Shown here: positions 45,121 to 56,152 of the stretch, one piece after another
Layout of the letters: every line of letters begins with the position of its first letter
Numbering within the stretch: the stretch's first letter is position 1
Origin: Stenogyne calaminthoides
Taxonomy: Eukaryota > Streptophyta > Magnoliopsida > Lamiales > Lamiaceae
Reading direction: 5' to 3'
Assembly: GCA_037126765.1 (NCBI GenBank)
Contig: JBBCBC010000009.1
Coordinates: 24,574,870 to 24,638,869, forward strand
DNA: 64,000 bases
Translations under genes and position numbers: made by a program
Notes under the pieces: generated by a model
Seen by the model: only the letters and a program-made list of their open reading frames with translations
Databases searched by the model: none
What the model was told of the DNA's origin: nothing

Positions 45121-45899
45121 ATGATGACCGGGTTCAAGATTGATCCGTATTTGAAGATGGTCGAAAAGTTAATCGAAAAGAATATAGAGCTCGATTGGAT
45201 CACTACTATACCCGACGCCAGCCAGACCCAGGACATTACTTTTTGGCAAAGAGGTGTATGTGCGATTTCAAGCAAATCCAATGCAAAGCCACCTAGAAGC
45301 AGCTAAGCGGATTCTCAAGTATCTGAAGGGGACTGTAAACCTTGGTTTATTTTACCCATCAGATGATAATCTAGAGCTTAGTGGGTATTCTAATTCAGAT
45401 TATGGAGGTTGAAGAATCGACAGGAAGTCAACCTCAGGATCATGTCAGTTTCTGGGAAATAAACTGATCTCTTGGTTTTCGAAGAAGCAGACATCAATTG
45501 CGACATCTACTACTGAAGCAGAATATATGGCTGCAAGAAGCTGTTGTTCCCAACTCGCTCTGCTAAGTCGATGGTGAGGATTACAACATCGTAGCTAAGA
45601 ATGTACCTATATTCTGTGACAGTAATAGTGCTATTGCAATCACTCAGAAACCTGTTCTACATACAAGATGCAAGCATGTGGATGTCAGACACCATTTTAT
45701 CAGAGATCATGTTGAAAAGAAGAATATCAAGATGGAAAAGATCCATACTGACAAGCAGAAAGCTGATATCTTAACTAAGCCTCTAGCTGAGATCAGATTC
45801 AGAGAGTTATGCAACGAGCTAGGGCTTCTGGATCTTGGAGAAAATGCACCAGATATGGTTGAAGGACTGATCTCCAGAACCAGTTGGTTAAAAGACTAA
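45121..45899 (+). pseudogene. Element E RNase H
   Basis: S-N-S-D-Y-G-G (the Asp position reads Asn), T-E-A-E-Y, C-D-S-N-S-A-I, H-V-D-V-R-H-H-F and L-T-K-P-L-A-E motifs lie between 45300 and 45850, spread over frames. The last 73 codons (45678-45899) are open. A TGA near 45408 stands where A has TGC. Confidence 0.75.
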
Positions 45900-46160
45900 C
45901 CAAGTTAAGTGGAATCTCAACCGATCGAACTGACCCGGACGAGGAGCCAATTTGAAGTTCGGATAAGGAGCGGTCGAAAAGTCGATAAGTAGCCGATCCG
46001 TTCGGACAAAGGAGCGGATCGATTCAAGACATATCAGATTAATGGGGAACTGATCAGATTGGAAGATTACTTTATAAGTCGATTAAAGCTGCAGTCAACA
46101 AGCAAGTCAAGATTAAAGCTACAGATCACATAAGTCAGAAGAAGCAACACAACAATGAAA
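45900..46160. other. Element E post-pol spacer, first part (CAG/CTG-altered)
   Basis: Homologous to A from about 4500 but dense in CGA/TCG/CGG strings (45920-46030), another altered patch. No coding potential is seen. The antisense unit's 3' end begins at about 46160. Confidence 0.5.
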
Positions 46161-46290
46161 TAACATAATTTTTCATTGATAAGGACCCAGAGGTCAGATT
46201 TACAAGTTACAAGTGATATCACAAGCTACAAGTGATACAAGCTATCTTCAAGTGGTATTACAAGTACAAGAAGACCCGGAGGTCATAAAC
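46160..46290 (-). terminator. Candidate polyadenylation region of the antisense unit in E
   Basis: On the minus strand several TTGTA strings in a row (CTTGTACTTGTAATACC, GCTTGTATCACTTGTAGCTTG, CTTGTAACTTGTAAATC) are followed by ATCAATGAAAAATTATG. Clustered UGUA plus an AATGAAA-like element is the usual plant 3'-end arrangement. Confidence 0.4.
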
Positions 46291-46526
46291 CATAAACCCT
46301 AAGACAACCCTAGGTGGGAAAGGAGAGAGAGATATTTTAAGAGTTGATGCTCTTAGACTCTCCGACCCAAGGGGCGCAGAGAAGCTTCTAGAATCCTGAA
46401 AACCACTCTTAGAGCTTCGGAGTAAGGAGCGAGAGCGAGCCTTGAAGGATCTTTAAGCTAGGAGCCCTTAGACCTGAAATCAATGGGCTTTCCAAATTTA
46501 AATGGGACCACAAGGTGCGTGTTTTG

Positions 46527-46868
46527 TCACAAAGACCATATGGCCATGAGTGTCTCATGCAAATATTGAGTTTGATACACAAGATTGTATATCAAACTCA
46601 TGTTTTGTTTCAGACTGAGTCTGTTGATGCTAATTCCATCATCTCGATAGGCGCACAAGGTGCATACGATTAGGAGAAGTGCCTTCTCATTTGCCTTAGC
46701 AGATCCGCCTCCATGGTGGTAAAGAAGCTTAGCATTGATCGTATGTGAAATCTTAGATGACGACGAAAGCAGTGTGAAGGAACACACAGGGTTGATTTGA
46801 GAAGCTGAATCCATTGGGAATGGGTTAAAGGTTCCCATCGGAAGTTTCACCGGTAATAAGGAACTCAT
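46527..46868 (-). CDS. Antisense 113-codon open frame in element E, function unknown
   Basis: A complete frame from ATG 46868 to TGA 46527 on the strand opposite to E, between RNase H and the extra gene. The protein starts M-S-S-L-L-P-V-K-L-P-M-G-T-F, with a serine-rich stretch and L-L-Y-H-H-G-G-G-S-A-K-A-N-E-K-A. I do not recognise it. A TATA box (46943-46950, minus) lies about 75 bp upstream and polyadenylation-like signals about 300 bp downstream. The block has ordinary CAG/CTG content, unlike its flanks, and is absent from A. It could be a captured host gene piece or an antisense ORF of the kind described in Ty3/gypsy Tat elements. A chance frame is not excluded. Confidence 0.4.
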   Translation of the reverse strand: MSSLLPVKLPMGTFNPFPMDSASQINPVCSFTLLSSSSKISHTINAKLLYHHGGGSAKANEKALLLIVCTLCAYRDDGISINRLSLKQNMSLIYNLVYQTQYLHETLMAIWSL

Positions 46869-46942
46869 CGGAAAAGCATGAAGTATATGCTAAAGAAGAT
46901 GAATGGTTTATGTTGTGTTGTTTGCCTAAACACCCCAGGCTA

Positions 46943-46950
46943 ATTTATAG
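46943..46950 (-). promoter_or_regulatory. TATA box upstream of the antisense frame
   Basis: CTATAAAT on the minus strand (ATTTATAG on plus), 75 bp from ATG 46868. Farther upstream on the same strand is TCCCGCCAAAA (47156-47166), an E2F-like site, with GTCAAC beside it. The plus strand also has TATAAATG at 46965-46972, so the region may be bidirectional. Confidence 0.4.
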
Positions 46951-47155
46951 ATGGAAATTAGGGGTATAAATGCAAATTTATTTTCTCAGAAGACCTTAAG
47001 AAAAAATTGCATCGACAACGCGTAAGGAACACGCGGCTAATGGTTGGATGAGTTAACGGTGTGATTAATCATAACGTCTCTATGCCATTATTATGGAATG
47101 TCAAATCGCGCCGATTTGGGAATCGAGGTGACTTTTGGACTCTTCGAAGTAAAAG

Positions 47156-48010
47156 TTTTGGCGGGAGTTGACTTTAGTAAATACAGGCTGATTAGAAGAA
47201 GACTGAAGGATAAAGAGTATCAAATAAGAGGTTCAGATAAGTAACGAAGTGTTTCAAGCAAGAATCTGATCAGATGAGTGAGATATTGTTGGGAAATGCT
47301 TAAGGCTACCATCAGTAAAGTCAACAAGTACCAGATCAGATCACAAGTGGTAACTGGTTGATTACAATATCAATCAGTCAAATACGTTCTCTTATTTATC
47401 CCTTTCTGAATACCTTACATGCGTTATTTAAATAAAATGTTTTACTCTGTTCATGACGCATGCTCTGCAAAACTTTTAATGCGGACTTGGAAATGTGTTT
47501 TTAATGCGTTTTATTGCGAATTTTTGAGTCCGAAATACGAGAAGACTACTTTTCTCAACCGTGCGATCAAAATACCTTTTGGGCGACTAATCTCAGCCAC
47601 TGATTTCAAAACACGGATACTTGAGTACTTTGGAAAGTTGTGCAAAAAAAAGTTTTCCCTCGTTTTCTATAAAATTCAAATCTTTTCAGAAAACCGCTTT
47701 CCACTACTTCGTCTTCTCAAAAGATCAAATTCTTTCAAAAAACCTTCAGAGAATTACTATCGAGATCAATTGATTCTACTCTTCCGATTTCTAAATCTTT
47801 CGAATCAATTTCTGGTAATTTCTTGTTTAATTAATTGCATGATCTCAATTTCTCTTTGGTACCTAGGTTTACAAATCATGATGATATATTTCTGTAATTT
47901 TTATTAGATCTAAACGCTTATTTGCTAAATTGATGCTAAAATTACTAGTTTGACTGAATCTATTGAAATATCTTACTCAAACTAAACATCAATTTGCATA
48001 TCGTACAAAA
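47156..48010 (+). promoter_or_regulatory. Element E promoter-like region and leader of the extra gene
   Basis: TTTTGGCGGGA at 47156-47166 (E2F-like, followed by GTTGAC), TATAAAAT at 47668-47675, and a leader with a candidate 5'-UTR intron donor TTCTG/GTAATTTC at 47815, the same context as A's at 5185. The best acceptor is TTTTTATTAG ending 47907. The extra-gene ATG is at 48011, 343 bp from the TATA (346 bp in A). The 162-codon frame at 47419-47907 overlaps this region and has no recognisable domain. I do not call it a gene. Confidence 0.42.
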
Positions 48011-51000
48011 ATGGCATATCTTATTCCACGACCGGGCCAAGGGAAAAAGTTCTACAATTTTCCATCGATGAAGAAAGACATCTTTGATGAAAAGTACGTA
48101 GTCTTCACCATCACCTCAGACCTTGAATCGCTGGAAATTCTGGAGTGCTTGCGAGCGTGTGGACTTGAACGCTATTGCTCTACACATCAGAACATCGTCC
48201 AAGCACATGAAGCTCTGGAGTTTCTCTACAATCTACAGAGGGATGAAGACATTGATGCTGACCTGATATCTTCTGTTGGAGGACTGGAAATGCGAGTGTC
48301 GAATGACGATCTTCAGATAATATTCGACCTAACTCGAGGAAGCATCAATCCAGAGACCTACACGACTGATGTAGGAGAAAAGGGATTTCTTGAAGCCGAG
48401 CTGTTGAGACCAGCAAATAAGGAGAACACGACGAACGACAAAGCCTCCTATCTGAAGAGAAAATATCGTCTTCTTCTCGATATTGTTCAGAAGGTGATCA
48501 TGTGCTCAACCTACAATATTGATGCAGTCACTTCGTACAAGATAAGTGTCATGGCTGCAATAATCAAGAAGGCTTCAGATATCGATTGGTTGGGTATGGT
48601 CAAAGCAAGACTGAGAAAAGACTCCGGGAAGTTCGAGCTGACCTAGAGCAATGAAGTGTGCTTATCTTCCAAGTGCTCATTCATACACAAAATCTCTATC
48701 ATTCTGTCAGATAAGCTGCCACAGAATTATACCAAGCAAAGCACAAGGCCATACTGGGCAAGGATGAGTCCCTACCTGGACAAGCTGATGAAGATCCAAC
48801 TCCTTATGTGCCCAAACCCAAGGGAGAAAAGAAGGGAAAAGATAAGGCAACTGCATCGTCTGAAGTGCAGGAAAAGGCCATTCCAGAGAAGAGGATGAAG
48901 AGGAAGGATCTGGCCAAGAAACTAGATGCTCAGCGGAAACGTCAGAAGAGAGTCTCATCTCCTCTGAAAACTGCTCCAAGATCTGCCCAGCAAGTTAGCA
49001 AAACGAAGGATCTGATGCAAGTAAGATAAAAAGAAGAGATAGTAGTCCGCTCTGAGCCAACTATCAGAGAAGTAAGGGAAGAGCAGATGATCGCAGCAGA
49101 AGGAGAGAAATCTGTTAGAGGGACAGAAGTGGAGCAACCTGAGGAAGAATCACCATCTGATTCTCTGTCTCTCACCAAGATCTTCCAGAGATCAAGATCG
49201 CCAACGCCTACTTCCAAATCACCATCACCCTCTCCTCAAAAATCATCATCTCCTCCCCACAAAACCTTCTCACCCTCACCCTCGCCTATCAGATCACCAA
49301 GATCTCCCACACCACCAATCAATCAACAAGTTCAGGAAACTGAACACCCTCAAAATGCTGAAAACGAACCACAAATATCCCAATCTCCAATCAAGTCACA
49401 GGAGCCTGAGAGATCCGACAAGTGAGTGTCCGTCTCTCATAATCCCTTCAATACCAGAACCGTGCTTGCTTCACCTGCTCCAGAAAGCACCATCATGAGG
49501 ATAATGAAGCAACAGATCAAGGAGTATCTGCTGGATCTATGCCCTGAATTGGATCAACATCCTGGCATCCAGTAACAGATAGAAGAAATTGTGTTCTGGA
49601 GGGATATCAGACTTAAAAGCATTGAAGAATTTCTGATTCTCATGACAACTCTGGGATCAGATTTCTTTGTAGACTTGGAGTTGAAGTGCTTGAACACCTT
49701 CTTTGGGATTGAAAGTCTTTGTTGAATTGGCATCTGACGATGATATCAGATGGTTAATTCACGAAAGGTTTGGGATTGCTGATAACAGGGAGGAAACCGT
49801 TCAACCTCCTACAGATCATGAGGGAGCTGCCGATGAACCAAGAATGGGTGCTGCAAATGAGACCCGACTTGGCAAGGCTTCAACATCGACGGTCAAGCAT
49901 TTCGATGAACTCGATACCTAGATCATTATACTGAGAAGATTCAGGATGGGATCAAAGCTGCATTTGAAGATAAATTCCCAGCGCTCACAGCAGATCTGAT
50001 GAAGCGATTTGAAGATGAGCAAGCAAAACTAGTTGACAAGGAACGAAGTCACACAATTGGGATGCACGATGCCATCCTTGCTGAAGTAATGCAACTAGTA
50101 AATCCTCTTGCTGAGAAGCTCAAACTCTAGTCTGACAAACTCACGATTCGACATAGAGATGCTCAATCGCACCACGTACTTTTGGAAAGTGTCTGGGCAT
50201 TCTTGGACAAAACTAACAACCACATGGATATGAGTTGGAAACATTTTCTAGCTTCTACAGAACGAGCAAGACGGGAAATCGAAATTGCTCTCAGACGCTT
50301 CTTCACTCCTCGATTTTTTCGCCACCGTTCATTACTCCTCTTGTTGTCGAGAACTCGGAGAGAGAGATCTCACGGAAATTTCTTGCTCAAACAAGAAGAT
50401 GTCCAACCTGTTTGATGAAACCAAAAAGGGGGAAGGAAATGAGAATAAAGAGAAGAAAGAAAAAAAGGCCCAGTTGGTAACAATTTCATCTCTACCAAAA
50501 ACCATCAGATCGACTTGCGGCCACTCCATCTACTAATCTAGATTCTTTGAAGTGAAGGAAACGTGGAGAAACATAGCAAAGAGATCATTGAGCGTAAAAC
50601 CGCTCTTCGTAGATTACTTGCCAGAGTCGATAAGATTGAAGACTTTTCTTCGCTCGTCTGAAAAAGAATGGAAATCGATGATCGTGCCAAAAGCCTTGAA
50701 CTCGCTAAGAAGTTAGGCGAAGAAGACGAACAAGATGAATCGAAAGGACTACGAGGAGAAAGAAAGGCAAAGGCAAGATGGTGAAAGCAATCATGGAAGA
50801 TCGTAGACAAGGCCATCTATTCTCTACCAAAAGCGAGATGACTCCTGAACAAGTTCAAGAGCAAACACGACAAATAATAAGAGAGGTAGCCATCAAGAAG
50901 CAGAAGTTAGCAGAGGCTAAGGGACTGAACATCGCTTACATCCGAAGGAATAGGAAGAATGAAGCTGTAGCAGAGGAGATTGCTTGGGAGAAGAATGCCC

Positions 51001-51422
51001 TTCCAGCACCTGTTAAAGACATCCTCTGTGCACGGCTAGATTTGCTTCCAAAATGGGATCAGATCAGAGGAGAATGATTATGTGACATCTACATCCTGGA
51101 GAAGATTCCAATTCATCAAGATCAGACTGAAAATGATGATGAATTCCGGAACTGGTTAGAAACAAAGTATCCGGACTTCTACCCCGCAGGATGAAAAGAA
51201 GGAAAGATCATGTCACTGATACCAGAAGCTCCACCCTTTGAACTACTCCTTCCACCTTTGCGTCCAGATAAAAAGCTAGATGCTGTAAAATTCAAGAATG
51301 CCTACTATGGATTTGCTGAAAAAGGAGGGATCCATAGAAGAGAAGAGCTGGACAAACTAATGCAAAGGATGTACAAGATGTTTGGCATCCCCAAAGAGTT
51401 GCAAATGTTCAAGTACACCTGA
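48011..51422 (+). pseudogene. Element E extra (envelope-position) gene
   Basis: Homologue of A's 5392-8600 gene. Start at ATG 48011 (M-A-Y-L-I-P-R-P-G-Q-G) rather than the upstream in-frame ATG 47963, because A's ATG aligns here. Residues 1-212 are open and form the globular domain (E-A-L-E-F-L-Y-N-L, L-K-R-K-Y-R-L-L-L-D, V-M-A-A-I), ending at TAG 48644. Then come a K/R-rich stretch (48808-49029), an S/P-rich linker with repeated S-P-S-P-S units (49087-49425), a coiled coil (49920-50250), a K/E-rich helix (50778-51077) and a C-terminal piece (51210-51422) with R-M-Y-K-M-F-G-I-P. Several stops and shifts separate the pieces. Confidence 0.65.
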
Positions 51423-51615
51423 GGAAGACAACTTGGAATCAGATGATAGGTACGCTTTTCATGTATTCTATAATGCACACACTTATCTGAATGAAATATT
51501 CCATCTCACTGATTCTAAGATAACATCTCATTGTCTTCTGAGGTATGTACTGTTTACATTATCAACATTTCCATTCATGGTATCTGTTTTTCTGATTAAG
51601 TGTTTTGGTTCCATC

Positions 51616-51629
51616 AAAAAGGGGGAAAT
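51616..51629 (+). other. Element E polypurine tract
   Basis: AAAAAGGGGGAAAT immediately before TGTTGGGAAATC, identical to A's tract. Confidence 0.92.
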
Positions 51630-53414
51630 TGTTGGGAAATCTTTATTTTAGTTTTGATGGAAGTTCCAAAACAGGTTGTAATAGGACCAATCGGACTTTT
51701 TTATTGATCGATGACTTAGAATCGAATAAGATGACCAAAATGAAATGTATAGAGAGTCGATGTAAAAGATAGGTCACATATTGAGGGGGAACTCAATATG
51801 TATAGGTCAGGTCGAAGTATCAGATGGCCCAGATAAGGTTAGATGATCAGAAGACTAAGAACAAATCAGAAGACAAGAAGGCAGAAGATCAGGTGAAGAC
51901 AGATGAACTTGAAGACTCAAATGAACTCAAGACTCGATGAACACAAGACTCGATAGACATCAAGACTCGGGATGAACCTAAAGACTCAAATAGACACTGA
52001 AGACTCAGATGAACCTGACGACTCAGATAAACCTGAAGACTCAGTAACAAACCTGAAGACTCACTATGAATGAATACACCAAGCTCGAGAGACACCAAAG
52101 ATCAAAAGACACAAGACCTACATTCAAATAGAGTCGATATTGAGTTAAGATAATCTGCATCAGAAGACTCAAACAAGGTAGACTGATCAGTTACCTGATC
52201 AATTCAGCTCACACCTGGTGATAATAAAAAATATACACCAGACAAGATGAATATTCTACAAAAGGAATATCAATCGTCTAACGGACAAATTACTGAAATG
52301 CCTCCTCGCGAAGCCAAGGAGAAAGCGACACGTGCACAAAAAGAACTGACATTGCGGGATACGACGCTGCGGAAAAAAACTGGCGCTAATCGTGCCTACG
52401 GCCACGCCGATAATCGGAGCACGTCACAATCATATCCTACAACCTACATAATATAGCCCAAAATTCAAATTGCTCTCCAACGGCTCTTTGATTTCGAGGT
52501 CTATAAAATGGGATTGCTCGAAAGGAAGAAAGATAGTGACCAACCACTATCACATGAACAATTGAGTGAAGCGGAACAACATCATTAACGCAGATTCTCA
52601 AGAAGCAAAAAGCCTTCAGAATTTCCGCTCGGAGAACACCATATTTGTAGATTATTCTTAGAGTGTTCATCCCATTGTTCTTAGCAAGAAATCCTATCCA
52701 CTAGCATTTTGGCTACCTAAAACACCAGGATAGATTTCCAGTTGGAACCCTCAAACATTCTTTACCCAAACGCAAGTTAGGTTAAGTTTGTTCCTGGAAG
52801 ATTTCATACTAGGTATTCTAGTTTTTTGATTTCTAGTTCGGTTGAGTGTGAACTCGATAAATATCTGTAGAGTGTGAACTCAATAAACATCTCGGCCATC
52901 CCGTGAGGGATATAAGTCCACAAGTTAAGTTCGGTTAAGTTCGGTTAAGGTTCCCCTGTGTTAAGGGAAGAGTGGACGTAAGACGGGTTTATTCTGAACC
53001 ACTATAAAAAGTCTTGTGTGCATTTATGTGCTTTCTTATTGCTTTACACTATTCACACAACTGAGTTTAAAAGCGCATACATATTCTAAGTTAAGCTCAG
53101 TCTGCACCAAGCAACAGATCTGATCAGGTTGACACCTTAGTCAGCTGATTGAAAACTAACTTAAGAATCTGAATTGATAAAACTGGTTTTTCACACTGGT
53201 TAAAACAAGCTTCAACCCTCTCAGTTTGACTGACAGATATCAAACTGATCTGCCCTCAGGCACTCAGTAAGATTGAACATCAGTTCCTACAGATACACTA
53301 GCACTCTGATCGGGTAATCTGCATTTCACACCTGATCCGCACGAAAAGTTTTGGAAGTCTATTCACCCCTCCCCTCTAGACTTCCACCCTCACAAAACTC
53401 GTTCGGGACCTACA
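51630..53414 (+). mobile_element. Element E 3' LTR (beta)
   Basis: TGTTGGGAAATCTTTATTTT to CTCGTTCGGGACCTACA, followed by the target duplication CTTCC. TATA TATAAAAT at 52502-52509. It is nearly collinear with E's 5' LTR. The CAG/CTG-altered stretch here is 51690-52140, overlapping but not identical in detail to that in the 5' LTR, so LTR divergence cannot be used for dating without clean reads. Confidence 0.94.
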
Positions 53415-53419
53415 CTTCC

Positions 53420-54342
53420 TAATGCTTTCAGGCTGACTCACTGCAGCTTACTAACTTTTCTACCTTGAGTTTTCAAGCTGACTTACTGCAGCTTACTAAC
53501 CCAACACACACAAGTTTTCAGACTACCACAAGTAGCTTACTAACTTCTCCTCTAGAGTTTTCTGGCTGACTAACCTGCAGCTTACTCACTCTTAACTCAC
53601 CAACAATACACACACACAAACTACCTTATCAAAGGGTTTGGGTTTGGGTTGGTTTCCAACTAGGTTGAGATATCCTTTACAATAAGATCAAATGCAAAGG
53701 CTAGGATATCTCTACTAAGCTTTGGATATTTCTATCAAATCTAGGCTTAGTGAATGAGCTCTCTCCAATGTGAAACATTTGGGAAACTCTAGGGTTTTCG
53801 AGTGCTTCAATTTGCAAGAATAAGAATGAGCTCTTGAGTTGCTGTAATTTCCCGTAACCTCTCAATGGTGAAGGTCACTGGTATTTATAGGCAACTTCTC
53901 TAAGGTCAATCTTTAAAAAACTATCTGTTGGAAGAGATACCATCAAGAGTTTCCTCTTCTGGTTATTGATGAACGTCTATTTTTAGGGTTTGAACACTCC
54001 CTTGCATGTGTTTAGGAAATATGCAGCCATGTAGACAATCACCAATTTTTGCAATCTAGAACATAGTACTACTGACAAAATTCAGTGTCCTGTCGCTTTC
54101 AGTGTCAGTAAAGTACATTGTTGTCTTTCTCTGATTGATTCTTGTCTTCAGTGAATATAGACAAACAAAACGGCTCTTTTAGGTCAATCTCTCTGAATGA
54201 GACAACCTTAAACAACACTTAGACTTAGTTCCTTTTGTCTGCACTTGAATGTTTTGGGCAATATCTATTCTTCTGAAAATGTGCATTTTTCTCAGTTTTG
54301 TATGTATTCAGATAGATATTTCTTCAGTGCCTCTGAACATTC
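53420..54342 (-). mobile_element. F 3' LTR, middle segment
   Basis: Reverse-strand alpha LTR resuming after E's right CTTCC. It includes the ~50-bp repeat units (CTGACTCACTGCAGCTTACTAA type) and the minus-strand TATA at 53882-53889, and ends at CATTC (54338-54342) where G is inserted. Confidence 0.92.
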
Positions 54343-54408
54343 TGTTGGGAAATCTGTAATTTAGTTTTGTTGGAAGTTTCAAAACAGGTTGTAATAGGAC
54401 CAGTCAGA

Positions 54409-54426
54409 TGTTGGGATTCCCCAACA
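54409..54426. mobile_element. 18-bp insert with LTR-like termini and its own target duplication
   Basis: TGTTGGGATTCCCCAACA, flanked by TCAGA at 54404-54408 and 54427-54431. The same position in S1, D and E lacks the insert and has one TCAGA or its equivalent. The insert starts TG, ends CA and is almost palindromic. It looks like the two ends of an LTR with everything between removed. Confidence 0.8.
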
Positions 54427-55530
54427 TCAGACCTGTTAGCTGACTGATGACTTAGAATCAGATTAAAATAACCAGCTGAAATGTATAGATAGCTGATGTA
54501 AAAGATAGGTCACATATTGTGGGGGAACACAATATGTATAGGTCAGGTCGAAGTATCAAATGACCCAGATAAGGTCAGATGATTAGAAGACTAAGCACAA
54601 ATCAAAAGACAAGAAGTCAGAAGATCAGGTGAAGACAAGAAGACACTGAAGACTCAGATGAACCTAAAGACTCAGATAGACACTGAAGACTCAGATGAAC
54701 CTGAAAGACTCAGATAAACCTTAAGACTCAGTAACAAACCTGAAGACTCAGTATGACTGAATACGCTGAGGCTCAGAGACACCTGAAGATCAAAAGGCCT
54801 GAAGACCTATATCAGCAGAGTCTGCATATTGAGCTAAGACAATGTGTATCTGAAGACTCAACAAGGTAGACTGATCAGTTACCTGATCAAGTCAGCTCAC
54901 ACCTGGTAGCAATCTAAAAGATACACCAGACAAGACGAATCTTCTACAAAAGGAATATTAATCGTCTAACAGACAAATTTCTGAAGTGCTGCCTCGCGAA
55001 GCCAAGGAGAAAGCGACACGTGCACAAAAGAGCTGATAATGCGGGATACGACGCTGCAGACAAAAATGGCGTTAATGATGCTTACGGCCACGCCGATTAT
55101 CGGAGCACGTCACAATCATATCCTACAACCTACCTTATATAGTCCGAAATTCAAATTGCTCTCCAACGGCTCTTTGATTTCGAGGTCTATAAAATGGGAT
55201 TGCTTGTCAATTGAAGACAAGAGAGACAACTAGCAAAGAACGAACACGGAGACACCGCAAAAGAAGCAAAAGCTACAGCAAAATCTCCGCTCAAAGAACA
55301 CTATATTTGAAGATTATTCTTAGAGTGTTCATCCCATTAGTTCTTAGCAAGAAATCCTATCCACTAGCATTTTGGCTACCTAAAACACCAGGATAGATTT
55401 CCAGTTGGAACCCTCAAACATTCTTTACCCAAACGCAAATTTAGGTTAAGTTTGTTCCCTGAAGATTTCAGACTAGGGATTCTAGTTTTCTGATTTCTAG
55501 TTCGGTTGAGTGTGAACTCGATAAACATCT

Positions 55531-55664
55531 GTAGAGTGTGAACTCAATAAACATCTCGGCCATCCTTTGAAGGATATAAGTCCCGCAGGTTAAGTTTGTA
55601 GAGTGAGAACTCGGTAAACATCTCGGCTATCCCATGAGGGGTATAAGTCCCGTAGGTTAAGCTT
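55531..55664 (+). repeat. 67-bp tandem duplication in solo LTR G
   Basis: Units 55531-55597 and 55598-55664 both begin GTAGAGTG and contain ACATCTCGG and ATATAAGTCCCG or GTATAAGTCCCG. S1 and the E LTRs have one unit. The units differ at several positions, so the duplication is not recent. Confidence 0.85.
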
Positions 55665-56152
55665 GGTTAAGTTCGGTTAAGGTTCCCCTGTGTTAAGGGA
55701 AGAGTGGACGTAAGACGGGTTTCATCTGAACCACTATAAAAAGTCTTGTGTGCATTTACTTGCTTTCTTATTGCTTTACACTATTCACACAACTGAGTTT
55801 AAGAGAGCATACATATTCTAAGTTAAGCTCAGTCTGCACCAAGCAACTGATATGATCAGATTGACACCTTAGTCAACTGGTTGAAAACTGACTTAAGAAT
55901 CTGAATTGATAAAACAGGTTTTTCACACGGGTTAAAACATGCTTCCGCACCATTCAGGTAAACTGACAGATATCAAGCTGATCTACCCTTAGGCACTCAG
56001 TAAGATTGAACATCAGTCTAAACTGATACACAAGCACTTCAATCGGGTAATCTGTAGTTCACACCTGATCCGCACAAAAAGTTTTGGAAGTCTATTCACC
56101 CATCCCCTCTAGACTTCCACCCTCACAAAACCCATTCGGGACCTACACATTC

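Larger units (their letters stand above)
41440..45300. other. CAG/CTG-depleted patches in E gag and pol (probable consensus error)
   Basis: Compared with A, CTGAGCAATTG reads CGAGCAATTG and ACATCAGCTGCAAG reads ACGTCACCGCAAG, among many more. Affected stretches (about 41440-42350, 43440-43600, 44020-44400, 44600-44700, 45040-45270) alternate with clean ones (42550-43120, 44440-44590), which read in frame. The frame breaks follow the patches. Confidence 0.6.
38535..53414 (+). mobile_element. Element E: complete beta-family Sirevirus-type retrotransposon (14.9 kb)
   Basis: The two LTRs (38535-40294 and 51630-53414) enclose a primer site, gag, pol, an extra gene and a polypurine tract. Flanks are CTTCC at 38530-38534 and 53415-53419, a perfect 5-bp duplication. 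It is inserted in F's minus-strand LTR. Gag lacks its zinc knuckle. Gag and pol show many short frame breaks, but most coincide with CAG/CTG alterations that look artefactual. True coding capacity is therefore uncertain. It also carries an antisense gene-like unit (about 46160-46950) absent from A. Confidence 0.95.
54343..56147 (+). mobile_element. G: beta-family solo LTR inserted in F's 3' LTR
   Basis: TGTTGGGAAATCTGTAATTT to CCATTCGGGACCTACA with CATTC at 54338-54342 and 56148-56152, a perfect 5-bp duplication. No internal region, so it is a solo LTR. TATA TATAAAAT at 55188-55195. It carries an 18-bp insert at 54409 and a 67-bp tandem duplication at 55531. Confidence 0.95.

Noticed and set aside
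47286..47300. TGTTGGGAAATGCTTAAGG resembling a beta LTR start inside E
   Set aside because: The following sequence does not match any LTR, there is no polypurine tract before it, and E's real LTRs are defined elsewhere with a target duplication.
47419..47907. 162-codon plus-strand frame upstream of E's extra gene
   Set aside because: It covers the TATA-like box and leader, has no homologous frame in A, and its composition is that of AT-rich non-coding DNA.
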